From: Brevundimonas sp. NIBR11
Lineage (GTDB): Bacteria > Pseudomonadota > Alphaproteobacteria > Caulobacterales > Caulobacteraceae
Length of the DNA: 64,000 bases
Assembly (NCBI RefSeq): GCF_027912535.1
Contig: NZ_CP115465.1
Location: 1,468,001 to 1,532,000, forward strand
Direction: 5' to 3'
Part shown: positions 54,914 through 63,490 of the stretch, one piece after another
Layout of the letters: the number at the start of each line of letters is the position of its first letter
Position numbering within the stretch: position 1 is the first letter of the stretch
Position numbers and translations under genes: made by a program
The notes under the pieces: model-generated
Told to the model about the DNA's origin: nothing
What the model saw: the letters and a program-made list of their open reading frames with translations, nothing else
The model's database searches: none

Positions 54914-55678
54914 CTAGCCGAGGGCGCGGAACCACCGGTCGATGAGCACGGCCTCTGCCCGGCGCGCTTCGGTCCGCTCTGCGGCTTCCGCATCCACGCC
55001 CCACTGGCGCTCCTGGAACGCCTCATCGATGCGGCTGATGTCGAAAGCGTCTTCGCCCGAGAGCGCCCCACGTTGCACGGCCAGCCCCAGGATCGCGCTG
55101 CCCAGCAGCGGCACGGCCATGGCCAGCGCCGTCAGCCGGAAGTCGTCCAGTTCCAGCGCCAGTTCCCGAACCCGGGCCATGCTCTCCGGCGGCTGTTCGA
55201 CATGAATGATGCCCAAGGTAGGCTGGACCACTACGCCGAGCTCCCGCTCCGCCCACTGGCGCCAAGGCGTCCACGACCGGGCCTGTTCCTCGACCAGCGG
55301 CGTCGGGTGTTCGGCGAGGTAGCACAGCAGGTCGGACCCGACATAGGCCGCGATCTCATCGGCCACCGGCTCGCGCGTCACCGCGACCCGGTCGATGGCC
55401 GTGGCCGCGATCCGCGTCGCGGGCATTGTGCCGGGATCGAGGAACTCGCCCTGCGCCGCCCATTCGTCGGCGACCATTCGCGCTGCGGCCTCGGTCGGCA
55501 GCAGGAAGCGGTTGTGTGCGGGCGTCTTGGGCGCGCGCCCGTCCAGCAGGACGACCCAGCCGCCCGCCTCCTCGGCCTCGACGGACGCCTCTTTCCAGAA
55601 GCGCTTCAGACGTTCCTCGGACTCCCGAAACCCCTTCCGGGCGGCGACCATAGGGTCCAGCGGCGGGATATGGCTCAT
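54914..55678 (-). CDS. ATP12 family chaperone for F1-ATPase assembly
   Basis: Protein of 254 residues related to mitochondrial Atp12, which binds the alpha subunit of F1 before assembly. Family marks are RFWKEASVEAEEAGGWVVLL, DGRAPKTPAHNRFLLPTEAA and the long ATP12 core with YVGSDLLCYLAEHPTPLVEE. Bacterial members are mainly alphaproteobacterial. The ATG overlaps the stop of the HAD gene (ATGA at 55675). parC follows. Confidence 0.9.
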   Translation of the reverse strand: MSHIPPLDPMVAARKGFRESEERLKRFWKEASVEAEEAGGWVVLLDGRAPKTPAHNRFLLPTEAAARMVADEWAAQGEFLDPGTMPATRIAATAIDRVAVTREPVADEIAAYVGSDLLCYLAEHPTPLVEEQARSWTPWRQWAERELGVVVQPTLGIIHVEQPPESMARVRELALELDDFRLTALAMAVPLLGSAILGLAVQRGALSGEDAFDISRIDEAFQERQWGVDAEAAERTEARRAEAVLIDRWFRALG

Positions 55679-56349
55679 GCGAAGGCTCGTGCAGCGAAAC
55701 GATCGAGGGCGGCTTCCAGGTCGTCGAAGTCCGTGGCGACGTGAGCGGCCCCGGCGGCGATCTGTTCCTGCGGCGTATGGAAGCCCCAGGCCACGCCCTG
55801 CGGCAGGACCCCGGCCGCCACCGCCATCGTGATGTCGTGAGCCGTGTCGCCGATCATGACCGTGGAGGCCGCATCCGCCCCGCAGGCCGTCATCGCCGCA
55901 TGCAGCATGGCCGGATCCGGCTTGCCCGGCCCGTCCTCGGCGCAATGGGACGAGATGAACAGCTCGGCCCAGCCTTCACGCGCCAGGTTCCGCGCCACGC
56001 CCCGCCGGTTCTGACCCGTCGCCAGCGACAGCCGCCAGCCCTCCTTGTGCAGCCGACGCAGCGCCTCGATCGCGCCGGGGTACAGCGGCTCCTCATGGCC
56101 CGAGGCGTAGAGCCGGTTGAAGCTGGCCCGGAAGCCTTCGGTGAACCGAGCCAGCTCTTCCGGCGTCAGCCCCGGCTCCAGCACGGCCAGAGCATGCGGC
56201 AGGCTCAACCCCACGATCTGGCGCACCCGGTCGTATTCGGGATCCGGCAGACCCAGTTCTCGCGCCGCATCCGTCGCCGCCTGCAGGATCGAGGCGCGAC
56301 TGTCGACGAGGGTCCCGTCGATGTCGAAGACGGCGAGCGGACGGCTCAT
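55675..56349 (-). CDS. HAD family hydrolase (phosphoglycolate phosphatase-like)
   Basis: Phosphatase of 224 residues. The motif I aspartates are in AVFDIDGTLVDSRASIL (7-23), motif II in LSLATGQNRRG, motif III with a lysine in PGKPDPAMLHAAM, and motif IV in VMIGDTAHDITMAVAAG. The helical cap domain lies at about 25-90. The substrate is unknown, with phosphoglycolate a possibility. The ATG overlaps the stop of the pseudouridine synthase (ATGA), and the stop overlaps the ATP12 start. Confidence 0.9.
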   Translation of the reverse strand: MSRPLAVFDIDGTLVDSRASILQAATDAARELGLPDPEYDRVRQIVGLSLPHALAVLEPGLTPEELARFTEGFRASFNRLYASGHEEPLYPGAIEALRRLHKEGWRLSLATGQNRRGVARNLAREGWAELFISSHCAEDGPGKPDPAMLHAAMTACGADAASTVMIGDTAHDITMAVAAGVLPQGVAWGFHTPQEQIAAGAAHVATDFDDLEAALDRFAARAFA

Positions 56350-57398
56350 CGCATCCGCCTGACGCCCTCGAACGGGTCATGATCCGCCTCTCCCGGGTCG
56401 AAGCCGAAATGCTGGAAGCCGGCGCGCATCTCCGGGCTGATGGGCGCCTCCACGATCAGCTTGCCGCCCGACGGGTGGTCCAGCTCGATCCGCCGGGCAT
56501 GCAGTTGCAGCTTCAGCGGGCCGCTGAGCTCCCTGGATTTCTCATCGCCGTATTTCGGATCGCCCAGAATGGGATGGCCGATGGCCTTCATATGCGCTCG
56601 CAACTGGTGAGTCCGGCCGGTGAAGGGGCGCAGCGCCATCCACGACGCGCGCTGACCGGCATGGCTGATGAGGGCGAAGGCGGTCTCGGCCGGTTCGGCG
56701 CCGTTCTCCTTGGGTTCGGCCGGGCGCATGATCTCATAGTCGTTGATGCCCGACTTCTTCAGATGAAGGTCGATCTGGCCCGCGCTCGGCTTGGGCATCC
56801 CCATGACGATGGCCCAGTAGGTCTTCTTGGCCTGACGCCGCGCGAAAGCGCCGGCCAGCCGCTTGGCCGCCTCGGGCCCCTTGCCGAGCAACAGGACCCC
56901 GGAGGTGTCGCGGTCCAGCCGGTGCACCAGACGCGGCCGGTCCATCCCCTCGCCCCAGGCCGACAGCAGGCGGTCGACATGGCGCGTGGTCTTGGTTCCG
57001 CCTTGCACCGCCAGGCCCCAGGGCTTGTTCAGGGCGATGACGAGGTCGTCCTCGTAGATGACCAGCGACTTGGCGAAGGCGATGTCGGCGGGCGTCAAAG
57101 GCATATGCTCGCCGGGCGCACGCACGATGGGCTCGGGGATCGGCGGCACGCGCACGGCCGCGCCGGCGGTCAGGCGGCCCTCGGGCTTGATGCGGGCGCC
57201 GTCGACGCGGATCTGACCGCCACGCGCCATCTTCTGCACCTGGATGTTCGACAGGTGGGGCCAGCGGCGACGGAACCAGCGGTCCAGCCGAATGCCGTCT
57301 TCGGCCTCGGCGACATAGAGGATCTGGGCCTCGCGCGAGCCGACCGGTCCCTTGGGCGCGGGCGCGTGCGGCGCAGTGTCGTTGGGTTCGTAACTCAC
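56346..57398 (-). CDS. RluA family pseudouridine synthase with S4 domain (RluC/RluD-like)
   Basis: Protein of 350 residues. The S4 RNA-binding domain (about 30-90, IRLDRWFRRRWPHLSNIQVQ) precedes the catalytic domain, whose active-site aspartate is D162 in HRLDRDTSGVLLLG. The ARRQAKKTYWAIVMG and MALRPFTGRTHQLRAHMKAI segments follow. Such enzymes modify several uridines in 23S rRNA. The start is a GTG at 57398 overlapping the crcB stop as GTGA, so the two are coupled. A second RluA-type synthase without S4 is at 59881. Confidence 0.92.
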   Translation of the reverse strand: MSYEPNDTAPHAPAPKGPVGSREAQILYVAEAEDGIRLDRWFRRRWPHLSNIQVQKMARGGQIRVDGARIKPEGRLTAGAAVRVPPIPEPIVRAPGEHMPLTPADIAFAKSLVIYEDDLVIALNKPWGLAVQGGTKTTRHVDRLLSAWGEGMDRPRLVHRLDRDTSGVLLLGKGPEAAKRLAGAFARRQAKKTYWAIVMGMPKPSAGQIDLHLKKSGINDYEIMRPAEPKENGAEPAETAFALISHAGQRASWMALRPFTGRTHQLRAHMKAIGHPILGDPKYGDEKSRELSGPLKLQLHARRIELDHPSGGKLIVEAPISPEMRAGFQHFGFDPGEADHDPFEGVRRMR

Positions 57399-57790
57399 AG
57401 GGCGGCTCCAAAGGCGCGGCGGGCCAGCCACAGTCCGGCCATCAGGGCCGTGACGGCCAGGACCAGCGACAGGAGGATATAGGCGCTGGCCAAGCCGTAG
57501 TCTCGCCGTTCGATCATCAGGGCCGTTTCCAGCGAAAAGGCACTGAACGTCGTGAAACCGCCCAGCACGCCGACGGCCGCGAAGGCGCGCACCGTATCCT
57601 GACTCGCCCCGGCCTTCAGCCCCATCCAGCCGACCAGCAGCCCCATGGCCAGACCGCCGATGACATTCACTGTCAGCGTGCCCCAGGGCCAGGCCGAGGC
57701 GGGAAACAGGCGCGCGGCGCCCAGTCCCACGCCGTAGCGCGCCATGGAGCCCAAGGCCCCGCCGAGGGCGACGAGCAGAAGTCTTGTCAT
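57395..57790 (-). CDS. crcB: Fluoride channel CrcB (Fluc)
   Basis: Small inner membrane protein of 131 residues with four helices; it forms a dual-topology dimer that exports F-. Family marks are GGALGSMARYGVG, WPWGTLTVNVIGGLAMGLL and GGFTTFSAFSLETALM. It is the first gene of the overlapping chain crcB-rlu-HAD-ATP12-parC-arsC. The 185-base upstream spacer does not show the conserved segments of the fluoride riboswitch. Confidence 0.93.
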   Translation of the reverse strand: MTRLLLVALGGALGSMARYGVGLGAARLFPASAWPWGTLTVNVIGGLAMGLLVGWMGLKAGASQDTVRAFAAVGVLGGFTTFSAFSLETALMIERRDYGLASAYILLSLVLAVTALMAGLWLARRAFGAAL

Positions 57791-57975
57791 GATCGGGGCC
57801 TTATAGCGCGCTGTGGCTCCGCGTCACCTCTGGGGTCACCTGACCGAAACTTCACTTGCCGCGTTACAGGGTTAACGGCGATGCTCAAGCTTCGCGTTGC
57901 GAGAGAACCCCGTCCATCCGGCGGCGGGTTCTGACATACTGCCGGGCTGAGTTCCCTGAGGTTCGACCGACCGCC

Positions 57976-59142
57976 ATGTCGCATGACGATCACCATGCCC
58001 CTGAGCAGGGCCCCAGCCTGACTATCCCTGTGTCGGCGCCGGCGCCGCCGCCCGGCGCGGAAGACATTCCCGATCGCCCGATCCCGCCAGCGAAGCCCGC
58101 GCCCGCGCCCGAGCCGATCACCGCTCAGGAAGGCATTTTGAGGCCCATCCAGGAGAGCGATTATTTCACCATGGATCCGGAGGCGATCCGGATCATCTCG
58201 GCCAACATCGACCAGTATTTCAACCAGGCGCTCGATATCTTCCCGTTTTGGGAGACCGAAAACAAACCCGACCGATTTCATGTCCTTTTCACCCGCCAGA
58301 TCGAGGAACGCTTCCCGGCCGATGAAGACATCCGCGGGCGTGTCCACGGTTACGGCCGTCGCGTTTTCAATGCCTTGCGCGTTCATGTTCTCACCAAGCG
58401 TCTGACGCAGGGCCTGGCCCTGATCGGGTTCGCGGCCATGGCGATCCTGGGGCCGGGCCTTTTCGCGGAGTGGACGGGCGGTCAGCTTCAGGGGCTGGGT
58501 CTGGCGGTGCTCGGCATGCTGATTACGGCGGGCGTCTTCTACGGCGTCTCGGCGATCCTGTTTGTGCAGTACAGGTTCCGGCTGGAGAACGATTCCTATG
58601 AGCTGAGCCGCGAGGTCGTGCAGCGGACGCGCGAGCTGCAGAATCTGTTCACCAATGCCCGCGCCCTGTCGGATCAGGCCGAGACCCAGTTCCAGATGGA
58701 CGGCAAGGGCTGGGGACAGCGCGCCCTGTTCCTAACGCGATTGGTGATGTGGATCGCCGCACGCATGGAATACCTTGAGAAATTCGCCCAGATGGAACTG
58801 TGGCGCGTGCGTCGCGAGCGGTACTGGATGCGATGGGTCGGGCGGATCACGACGCCCTTCGTCCTCCTGGTCTGGCTGGCCGTCTTCGCCATTTGGCCGG
58901 CGCCCGCAGCTCATGAAGCCGGCTTCCGGATTTTGCAGTTGGTGGCCTTGGGCCTGGCCGTTCTGGTCTCCTGGATGAGCTACTACCGCTGGCAGACGCC
59001 GACGGCGGCGGTGAAGGACAAGCTGGGGGTGGAAGGCTGGGTCCGTTACGCGTCGCTGGACGTCGACAATACGATCGGCGACCAGGTGCGGCGCGACAAG
59101 GAACGGCTCGTCGAATACCGCGCCCTTACTCGCGGCCGCTGA
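57976..59142 (+). CDS. Membrane protein of unknown function with a helical cytosolic insert
   Basis: Protein of 388 residues that I do not recognise. An N-terminal proline-rich stretch (about 15-50, PVSAPAPPPGAEDIPDRPIP) is followed by a soluble domain with FTMDPEAIRIISANIDQYFN. Two helices come next (about 138-158 and 166-190), then a charged helical segment around SREVVQRTRELQNLFTNARA, two further helices (FVLLVWLAVFAIWPAP and LQLVALGLAVLVSWM) and a conserved-looking C-terminus. The layout suggests a membrane-anchored scaffold or channel regulator. An inverted repeat AGAACCC-N15-GGGTTCT lies upstream at 57904-57932. It converges on the next gene with a 17-base overlap. Confidence 0.75.
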   Translation: MSHDDHHAPEQGPSLTIPVSAPAPPPGAEDIPDRPIPPAKPAPAPEPITAQEGILRPIQESDYFTMDPEAIRIISANIDQYFNQALDIFPFWETENKPDRFHVLFTRQIEERFPADEDIRGRVHGYGRRVFNALRVHVLTKRLTQGLALIGFAAMAILGPGLFAEWTGGQLQGLGLAVLGMLITAGVFYGVSAILFVQYRFRLENDSYELSREVVQRTRELQNLFTNARALSDQAETQFQMDGKGWGQRALFLTRLVMWIAARMEYLEKFAQMELWRVRRERYWMRWVGRITTPFVLLVWLAVFAIWPAPAAHEAGFRILQLVALGLAVLVSWMSYYRWQTPTAAVKDKLGVEGWVRYASLDVDNTIGDQVRRDKERLVEYRALTRGR

Positions 59143-59626
59143 GCGAGTATCGCACCTCCCGCGCCGTATAGGTCTCGCCCCCGTCGGGGCGGGCGCCGCG
59201 GCCGAGGCGGATCTCCAGCACGGTCGAGGTCGGCGACGGGCCCTGGAAGTTCAGCCCCACACCGACGCCCACGCCGGAAGACGAATAGCGATAGCCGCCG
59301 TAGCGACCCGAGCCGCCTCCGTAGCCGACCGAGATGTTGGGCCGGAAGCCGCCCGCGCTGTCGGGGCGGCCGTCGACATAGCGCTGGGTGACCTCGAACC
59401 AGTCGTAGCCCTCTTCGATCGTCAGGTCGGCGGCGCGCAGAAGGGCCATGTCGGCAACCGGGCCGGGCGCGCCGACGCCGTTGTATGTAACGCGATAGCG
59501 GTCGTTCTCGATGCGGCGCTCGGAATAGCCCTGCCCGTTCGGGCCGCGCTGGGGGCCGTAGGGGGCGAGGCTGGCGCAGGCGGCGAGGCTGAGGGCGGCG
59601 GTCGCGACGACGAGGGTGCGGATCAT
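59126..59626 (-). CDS. CC0125/CC1285 family lipoprotein
   Basis: Lipoprotein of 166 residues. The signal peptide MIRTLVVATAALSLAAC contains the lipobox LAAC. The domain has YSERRIENDRYRVTYNGVG and LRAADLTIEEGYDWFEVTQR, the signature of a Caulobacterales family also seen in DUF4136-like proteins. A glycine-rich stretch (VGYGGGSGRYGGYRYSSSG) follows, and the end carries an extended charged segment. Function unknown, probably envelope-related. It overlaps the 3' end of the convergent membrane protein gene by 17 bases. Confidence 0.85.
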   Translation of the reverse strand: MIRTLVVATAALSLAACASLAPYGPQRGPNGQGYSERRIENDRYRVTYNGVGAPGPVADMALLRAADLTIEEGYDWFEVTQRYVDGRPDSAGGFRPNISVGYGGGSGRYGGYRYSSSGVGVGVGLNFQGPSPTSTVLEIRLGRGARPDGGETYTAREVRYSLSGRE

Positions 59627-59714
59627 GGGTGCTTGCTCCGAATATCAAACGCTTAGCGTGCGAGCAGGCCAAGCCGTTCCGGCGAGCCCGATGGTATCCG
59701 GACCCTAAAACACC

Positions 59715-59741
59715 GTCCGAAGCGTCCGAAGAGTCCGAAGC
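59715..59741. repeat. Three tandem 9-base units GTCCGAAGM
   Basis: GTCCGAAGC, GTCCGAAGA and GTCCGAAGC follow each other without gaps, and a fourth degenerate unit (GTTCGGGTC) continues the pattern. They lie in the 254-base spacer between the CC0125-type lipoprotein and the second RluA gene. No other feature is visible in that spacer. Confidence 0.7.
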
Positions 59742-59880
59742 GTTCGGGTCGACATGGGGCGGCGAGACAGACGCGGTCAGTCTAAGTCCGTTTCCAGCGG
59801 CGCCTGATAAAATGCGTCTCCGCAGAGCTGACCGGTGATCCGATTCAGGAATTCGGACGATCCGTTGATGGATATCGCCT

Positions 59881-60612
59881 TCAGAGCGTGAGCCCCATAG
59901 CCTCCGCCAGCCCATCGAAATCCTCAGGCGGCTCGGCGCGGATCGTGACCTCTCCCCCGTCCGGATGCGGGAACCTCAGCGACACGGCGTGGAGCATCAG
60001 GCGGGGCGCTCCCCTGCCCGCCGCAGTCAAGGCGCCGCCGTAGCGGACGTCGCCGATCAGGGGGCGGCCGATGTGGGCCATGTGGACGCGGAGCTGGTGC
60101 ATGCGGCCGGTGAAGGGCTGGAGTTCGACCAAGGCGCCGTCCTCGCTGAACGACAGGGTGCGATAGCGGCTGCGGGAGCCCTGCGCCCCCTTGGCGTCGA
60201 AGGCGGCGACCCGCATGTAGCTTTCGCGGCCGATCTCCTGGCGGACCAGGGGGACGTTGATGTCGCCGCTGGCGGGCTCGGGGGCGGCGGAGACCAGGGC
60301 CAGATAGGTCTTGGTCAGCTTGTGGGCCTGGATCGCCTTGCCGAGGAAGCCGGCGGCAGGCTTGGTCTTGGCGGCCAGGATGACGCCGGAGGTGTCGCGG
60401 TCCAACCGATGGACCAGGTCCGGCCGCTTGCCGTTCGAGCGGGCGAAGGCCCACAGGAGGTCGTCCAGGGTGTGGGCCTGGATGCGGCCGCCCTGGCTGG
60501 ACAGGCCGGCAGGCTTCGCGAAGGCGATCGTCGATGCGTCCTCGTGGATGACCCACGACCGGACGGCGGCGATCTCTTCACGCGACAAAGTGACGGGGGT
60601 GCGGTCTGACAC
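59881..60612 (-). CDS. RluA family pseudouridine synthase without S4 domain
   Basis: Protein of 243 residues, mostly the catalytic domain. The active-site aspartate is D71 in HRLDRDTSGVILAAKTKPAA, with QPFTGRMHQLRVHMAHIGRP later. It lacks the S4 domain of the gene at 56346, so it resembles RluA/TruC-type enzymes that modify tRNA or rRNA. The start is a GTG at 60612 with a GGCGGGG stretch upstream. It follows the small membrane gene by nine bases on the same strand. Confidence 0.9.
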   Translation of the reverse strand: MSDRTPVTLSREEIAAVRSWVIHEDASTIAFAKPAGLSSQGGRIQAHTLDDLLWAFARSNGKRPDLVHRLDRDTSGVILAAKTKPAAGFLGKAIQAHKLTKTYLALVSAAPEPASGDINVPLVRQEIGRESYMRVAAFDAKGAQGSRSRYRTLSFSEDGALVELQPFTGRMHQLRVHMAHIGRPLIGDVRYGGALTAAGRGAPRLMLHAVSLRFPHPDGGEVTIRAEPPEDFDGLAEAMGLTL

Positions 60613-60621
60613 CCCCGCCGG

Positions 60622-61062
60622 TTAGCGGAGAACGCCCCGCTTGCCCATGGCCGATGCGTACCAGAGAAGGAGCGCCGCGATCACGGCGATGACCCAGGGC
60701 ATGTAGGTCATGGCGGCCAGGGCCGGCGGAACGTCGGCGATCGGGTGCATCAGGCCGTAGATCAGGCTGACCACCGCGCCGAACAGCGACAGGGCGAAGG
60801 CGTGGACCGCCCACTTCATGCGCAGCAGCAACAGAATCGACCCGGCGACGGCGCCCCAGACGCCCAGCACCCAGGGTACGTACATCCAGGTCGGCATGGC
60901 GTTGTAGTGGTCGATCATCCCCTGGGTCATGCCCGACGCGCGCCAATAGACCTCGCCCTGGGTCATGCTCATGAAGAAGTCATAGCCGCCGAACCCATTC
61001 CACAGCAGGCTCACCACCCCGACCAGCCAGAGATGCCAGGGCGTCTTCGTTCCGTCAGCCAT
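60622..61062 (-). CDS. Four-helix membrane protein of unknown function
   Basis: Protein of 146 residues with helices at about 10-30 (LWLVGVVSLLWNGFGGYDFF), 58-80 (YVPWVLGVWGAVAGSILLLL), 85-105 (VHAFALSLFGAVVSLIYGLM) and 118-140. The GFGGYDFFMSMTQGEVYW segment is characteristic of a proteobacterial family sometimes labelled sugar transporter without evidence. A GGGAGGGGACG stretch precedes the ATG. It is cotranscribed with the RluA-type synthase downstream. I do not assign a function. Confidence 0.75.
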   Translation of the reverse strand: MADGTKTPWHLWLVGVVSLLWNGFGGYDFFMSMTQGEVYWRASGMTQGMIDHYNAMPTWMYVPWVLGVWGAVAGSILLLLRMKWAVHAFALSLFGAVVSLIYGLMHPIADVPPALAAMTYMPWVIAVIAALLLWYASAMGKRGVLR

Positions 61063-61170
61063 CGTCCCCTCCCAAGGATCGCTTGAACGGCGAAGCTACG
61101 ACGGCCGCGCGGGCGCGACAATGAACAGTGATCAGTCAGCAGTCCGGCTGGACCTCCGATCCGCCAAGCC

Positions 61171-61860
61171 TCAGCCCTCGAGATCCAGCGAATATCCGGC
61201 CGAACGCACGGTGCGGATCGGGTTGGCGCTGTCGTCGACATTCAGCGCCTTGCGCAGGCGGCCGACGTGAACGTCCACGGTGCGGGCCTCGACATAGACG
61301 TCCGAGCCCCAGACGGCGTCCAGCAGCTGTTCGCGGCTGAAGACCCGGCCCGGGTGGCGCATGAAGTGGTCCAGCAACCGGAACTCGGTCGGGCCCAGAT
61401 GGACCTCCTTGCCCGAGCGGCGCACGCGGTGGGCGACGCGATCGATGACGATGTCGCCGTGGCCCACGCGGTCGTCGGCCAGACCCGGACGGATGCGACG
61501 CAGCACCGCGCGGATGCGGGCGATCAGCTCGGTCATCGAGAACGGCTTGGTCAGATAGTCGTCTGCGCCGGTGTCGAGCCCGCGCACCCGGTCCGATTCC
61601 TCGCCCCGCGCCGTCAGCATGATGACCGGCAGGTTGCGCGTTTCCGGGCGGCCGCGAATGCGACGGCAGACCTCGATGCCCGACACCTTGGGCAGCATCC
61701 AGTCCAGCAGGACCAAGTCCGGCTGGCGCTCATCGATCTGGACGAGGCCTTCCTCGCCGTCGGCGGCGACGACGACATCGTAGCCCTCCTTTTCCAGGTT
61801 GTACTGAAGCAGGGTCGCCAGCGCGTCCTCGTCTTCCATCACCAAGATATAGGGCTGCAC
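61171..61860 (-). CDS. phoB: Phosphate regulon response regulator PhoB
   Basis: OmpR-type regulator of 229 residues that binds pho boxes under phosphate starvation. The receiver phosphoacceptor is in LVLLDWMLPKVSG near residue 54, with KPFSMTELIARIRAVLRR at the end of the receiver. The winged-helix domain includes FRLLDHFMRHPGRVFSREQL and the recognition helix VEARTVDVHVGRLRKAL. The start is a GTG at 61860, 13 bases after phoU. phoR and the pho box of the pst promoter are outside the window. Confidence 0.95.
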   Translation of the reverse strand: MQPYILVMEDEDALATLLQYNLEKEGYDVVVAADGEEGLVQIDERQPDLVLLDWMLPKVSGIEVCRRIRGRPETRNLPVIMLTARGEESDRVRGLDTGADDYLTKPFSMTELIARIRAVLRRIRPGLADDRVGHGDIVIDRVAHRVRRSGKEVHLGPTEFRLLDHFMRHPGRVFSREQLLDAVWGSDVYVEARTVDVHVGRLRKALNVDDSANPIRTVRSAGYSLDLEG

Positions 61861-61873
61861 TCAGGTTTCTCCG

Positions 61874-62611
61874 TCAGGCGGCAGGCGGCGTGGGCAGGTG
61901 TCCGGTATCGGCGTCCCAGTCTCCCGGAGACGGCGTCCAGCGCGGACGCTCCCCGGTCATCTCGTCGCCGGTGATCTCGTAGTGGATGACCTCGGCGATG
62001 TTGGTCGCATGGTCCCCGATCCGTTCCAGGTTCTTGGCCATGAACAGCAGGTGGGTGCAGGCGCTGATCGTCCGCGGGTCGCCCATCATGTAGGTCAGGA
62101 GTTCGCGGAACAGGGCGTTGTAGTGCTCGTCGACCTCGTCGTCAGAGGCCCAGACAGCCATGGCCCGGTCGATCTCTGAGGCGGTGTAGGCGTCCAGCAC
62201 GTCGCGCAGGCGCATCGACACCAACTTGCCCATTCGCTCGATCGACCGCGTCAGGGGCTGCATCGGCTCGGTCTCGGCCAGCGACAGCGCCCGCTTGGCG
62301 ATGTTCTTGGCCAAGTCGCCGGTGCGCTCCAGATCGGTGCCGAGCTTCATGGCGGCGAGCGTCTTGCGCAGGTCCGAGGCCACCGGCTGACGCAGGGCGA
62401 TCAGGCGGATGGCCTTCTTCTCGATGTCGCGGTGCATGGCGTCGACCTTGGCGTCGCGTTCGACCACCGCCCGCGCCAGGGCGATGTCGCGTCGCGCCAC
62501 CGACTCGACCGCATCCGCCACCTGAGCCTCGGCGAGACCGCCCATCCGGGCGACCTCGGCGGTCAGCTGATTCAGTTCGTCTCCGTAGGCTTTTACCGTG
62601 TGCTGGTTCAT
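61874..62611 (-). CDS. phoU: Phosphate signalling protein PhoU
   Basis: Cytosolic regulator of 245 residues that represses the Pho response when phosphate is ample by linking PstSCAB to PhoR. It has two three-helix repeats, each with metal-binding patterns: LGTDLERTGDLAKNIAKRAL in the first and MAKNLERIGDHATNIAEVIH in the second. The ATG at 62611 shares one base with the pstB stop (TAATG). The C-terminal tail is proline-rich. Confidence 0.95.
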   Translation of the reverse strand: MNQHTVKAYGDELNQLTAEVARMGGLAEAQVADAVESVARRDIALARAVVERDAKVDAMHRDIEKKAIRLIALRQPVASDLRKTLAAMKLGTDLERTGDLAKNIAKRALSLAETEPMQPLTRSIERMGKLVSMRLRDVLDAYTASEIDRAMAVWASDDEVDEHYNALFRELLTYMMGDPRTISACTHLLFMAKNLERIGDHATNIAEVIHYEITGDEMTGERPRWTPSPGDWDADTGHLPTPPAA

Positions 62612-63486
62612 TAGCCGAACCGTCCCGTGATGTAGTCCAGCGTGCGCCGCTCGCGGGGATTCGTGAAGATTTCCTCGGTGGCGCCGTGCTCGACCAGGCG
62701 ACCGAGGTGGAAGAAGGCCGTGCGTTGCGAGACGCGGGCCGCCTGGGCCATCGAGTGGGTGACGATGACGATGCAATACTGCTCACGCAGCTCGTCGATG
62801 AGTTCCTCGATCTTGGCGGTCGCGATGGGGTCCAGCGCCGAGCAGGGTTCGTCCATCAGGATGACTTCGGGGCGCACGGCGATGGCGCGGGCGATGACCA
62901 ATCGCTGCTGCTGGCCGCCCGACAGGCCGGTGCCGGCCGAATGGAGACGGTCGGCGACCTCGTCCCACAGACCCGCCTTCTTCAGCGAGTTCTCGACGAT
63001 GCCGTCCAGCTCGGACTTCGAGGTGGTCAGGCCGTGGATTTTCGGGCCGTAGGCGACGTTCTCGTAGATGGTTTTCGGGAAAGGGTTCGGTTTCTGGAAC
63101 ACCATCCCGACCTGGGCGCGCAGCAGGACGGGATCGACGGTCCTGGCGTTGATATCCTGTTCGTCCAGCAGGATGCGGCCGGTGACCTTGGCGCCCTGGA
63201 TGGTGTCATTCATCCGGTTGATGGTGCGCAGGAAGGTCGACTTGCCGCAGCCCGAGGGGCCGATGAAGGCCGTGACCGTCTTGTCCGGGATGTCCAGCGA
63301 GACGTCGAACAGGGCCTGTTTCTCGCCGTAGAAGACCGAGACCTCGCGCGCGGCGATCTTGGTCGGACCGACGGGACCGGCCGGCTGCAGCGGCGGTGTC
63401 GGCACCGGGGCGTCGGCCGTCAGCACGATCTCGTCGCGCGAGCCGCCCTCGGCGCCGTCAGGACTGCGGAAGAAAGGGAGTTTCAT
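62611..63486 (-). CDS. pstB: Phosphate ABC transporter ATP-binding protein PstB
   Basis: ATPase subunit of 291 residues that powers high-affinity phosphate import. Walker A is [14 protein letters not shown] near residue 74, the ABC signature is [14 protein letters not shown], Walker B is [13 protein letters not shown] and the Q loop is [12 protein letters not shown] roughly 35-residue N-terminal extension rich in P and G precedes the conserved start. It lies four bases after pstA and overlaps phoU by one base. Confidence 0.96.
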   Translation of the reverse strand: MKLPFFRSPDGAEGGSRDEIVLTADAPVPTPPLQPAGPVGPTKIAAREVSVFYGEKQALFDVSLDIPDKTVTAFIGPSGCGKSTFLRTINRMNDTIQGAKVTGRILLDEQDINARTVDPVLLRAQVGMVFQKPNPFPKTIYENVAYGPKIHGLTTSKSELDGIVENSLKKAGLWDEVADRLHSAGTGLSGGQQQRLVIARAIAVRPEVILMDEPCSALDPIATAKIEELIDELREQYCIVIVTHSMAQAARVSQRTAFFHLGRLVEHGATEEIFTNPRERRTLDYITGRFG

Positions 63487-63490
63487 AGAC

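Noticed and set aside
57791..57975. Fluoride riboswitch ahead of crcB
   Set aside because: The conserved pseudoknot segments are missing on the minus strand.
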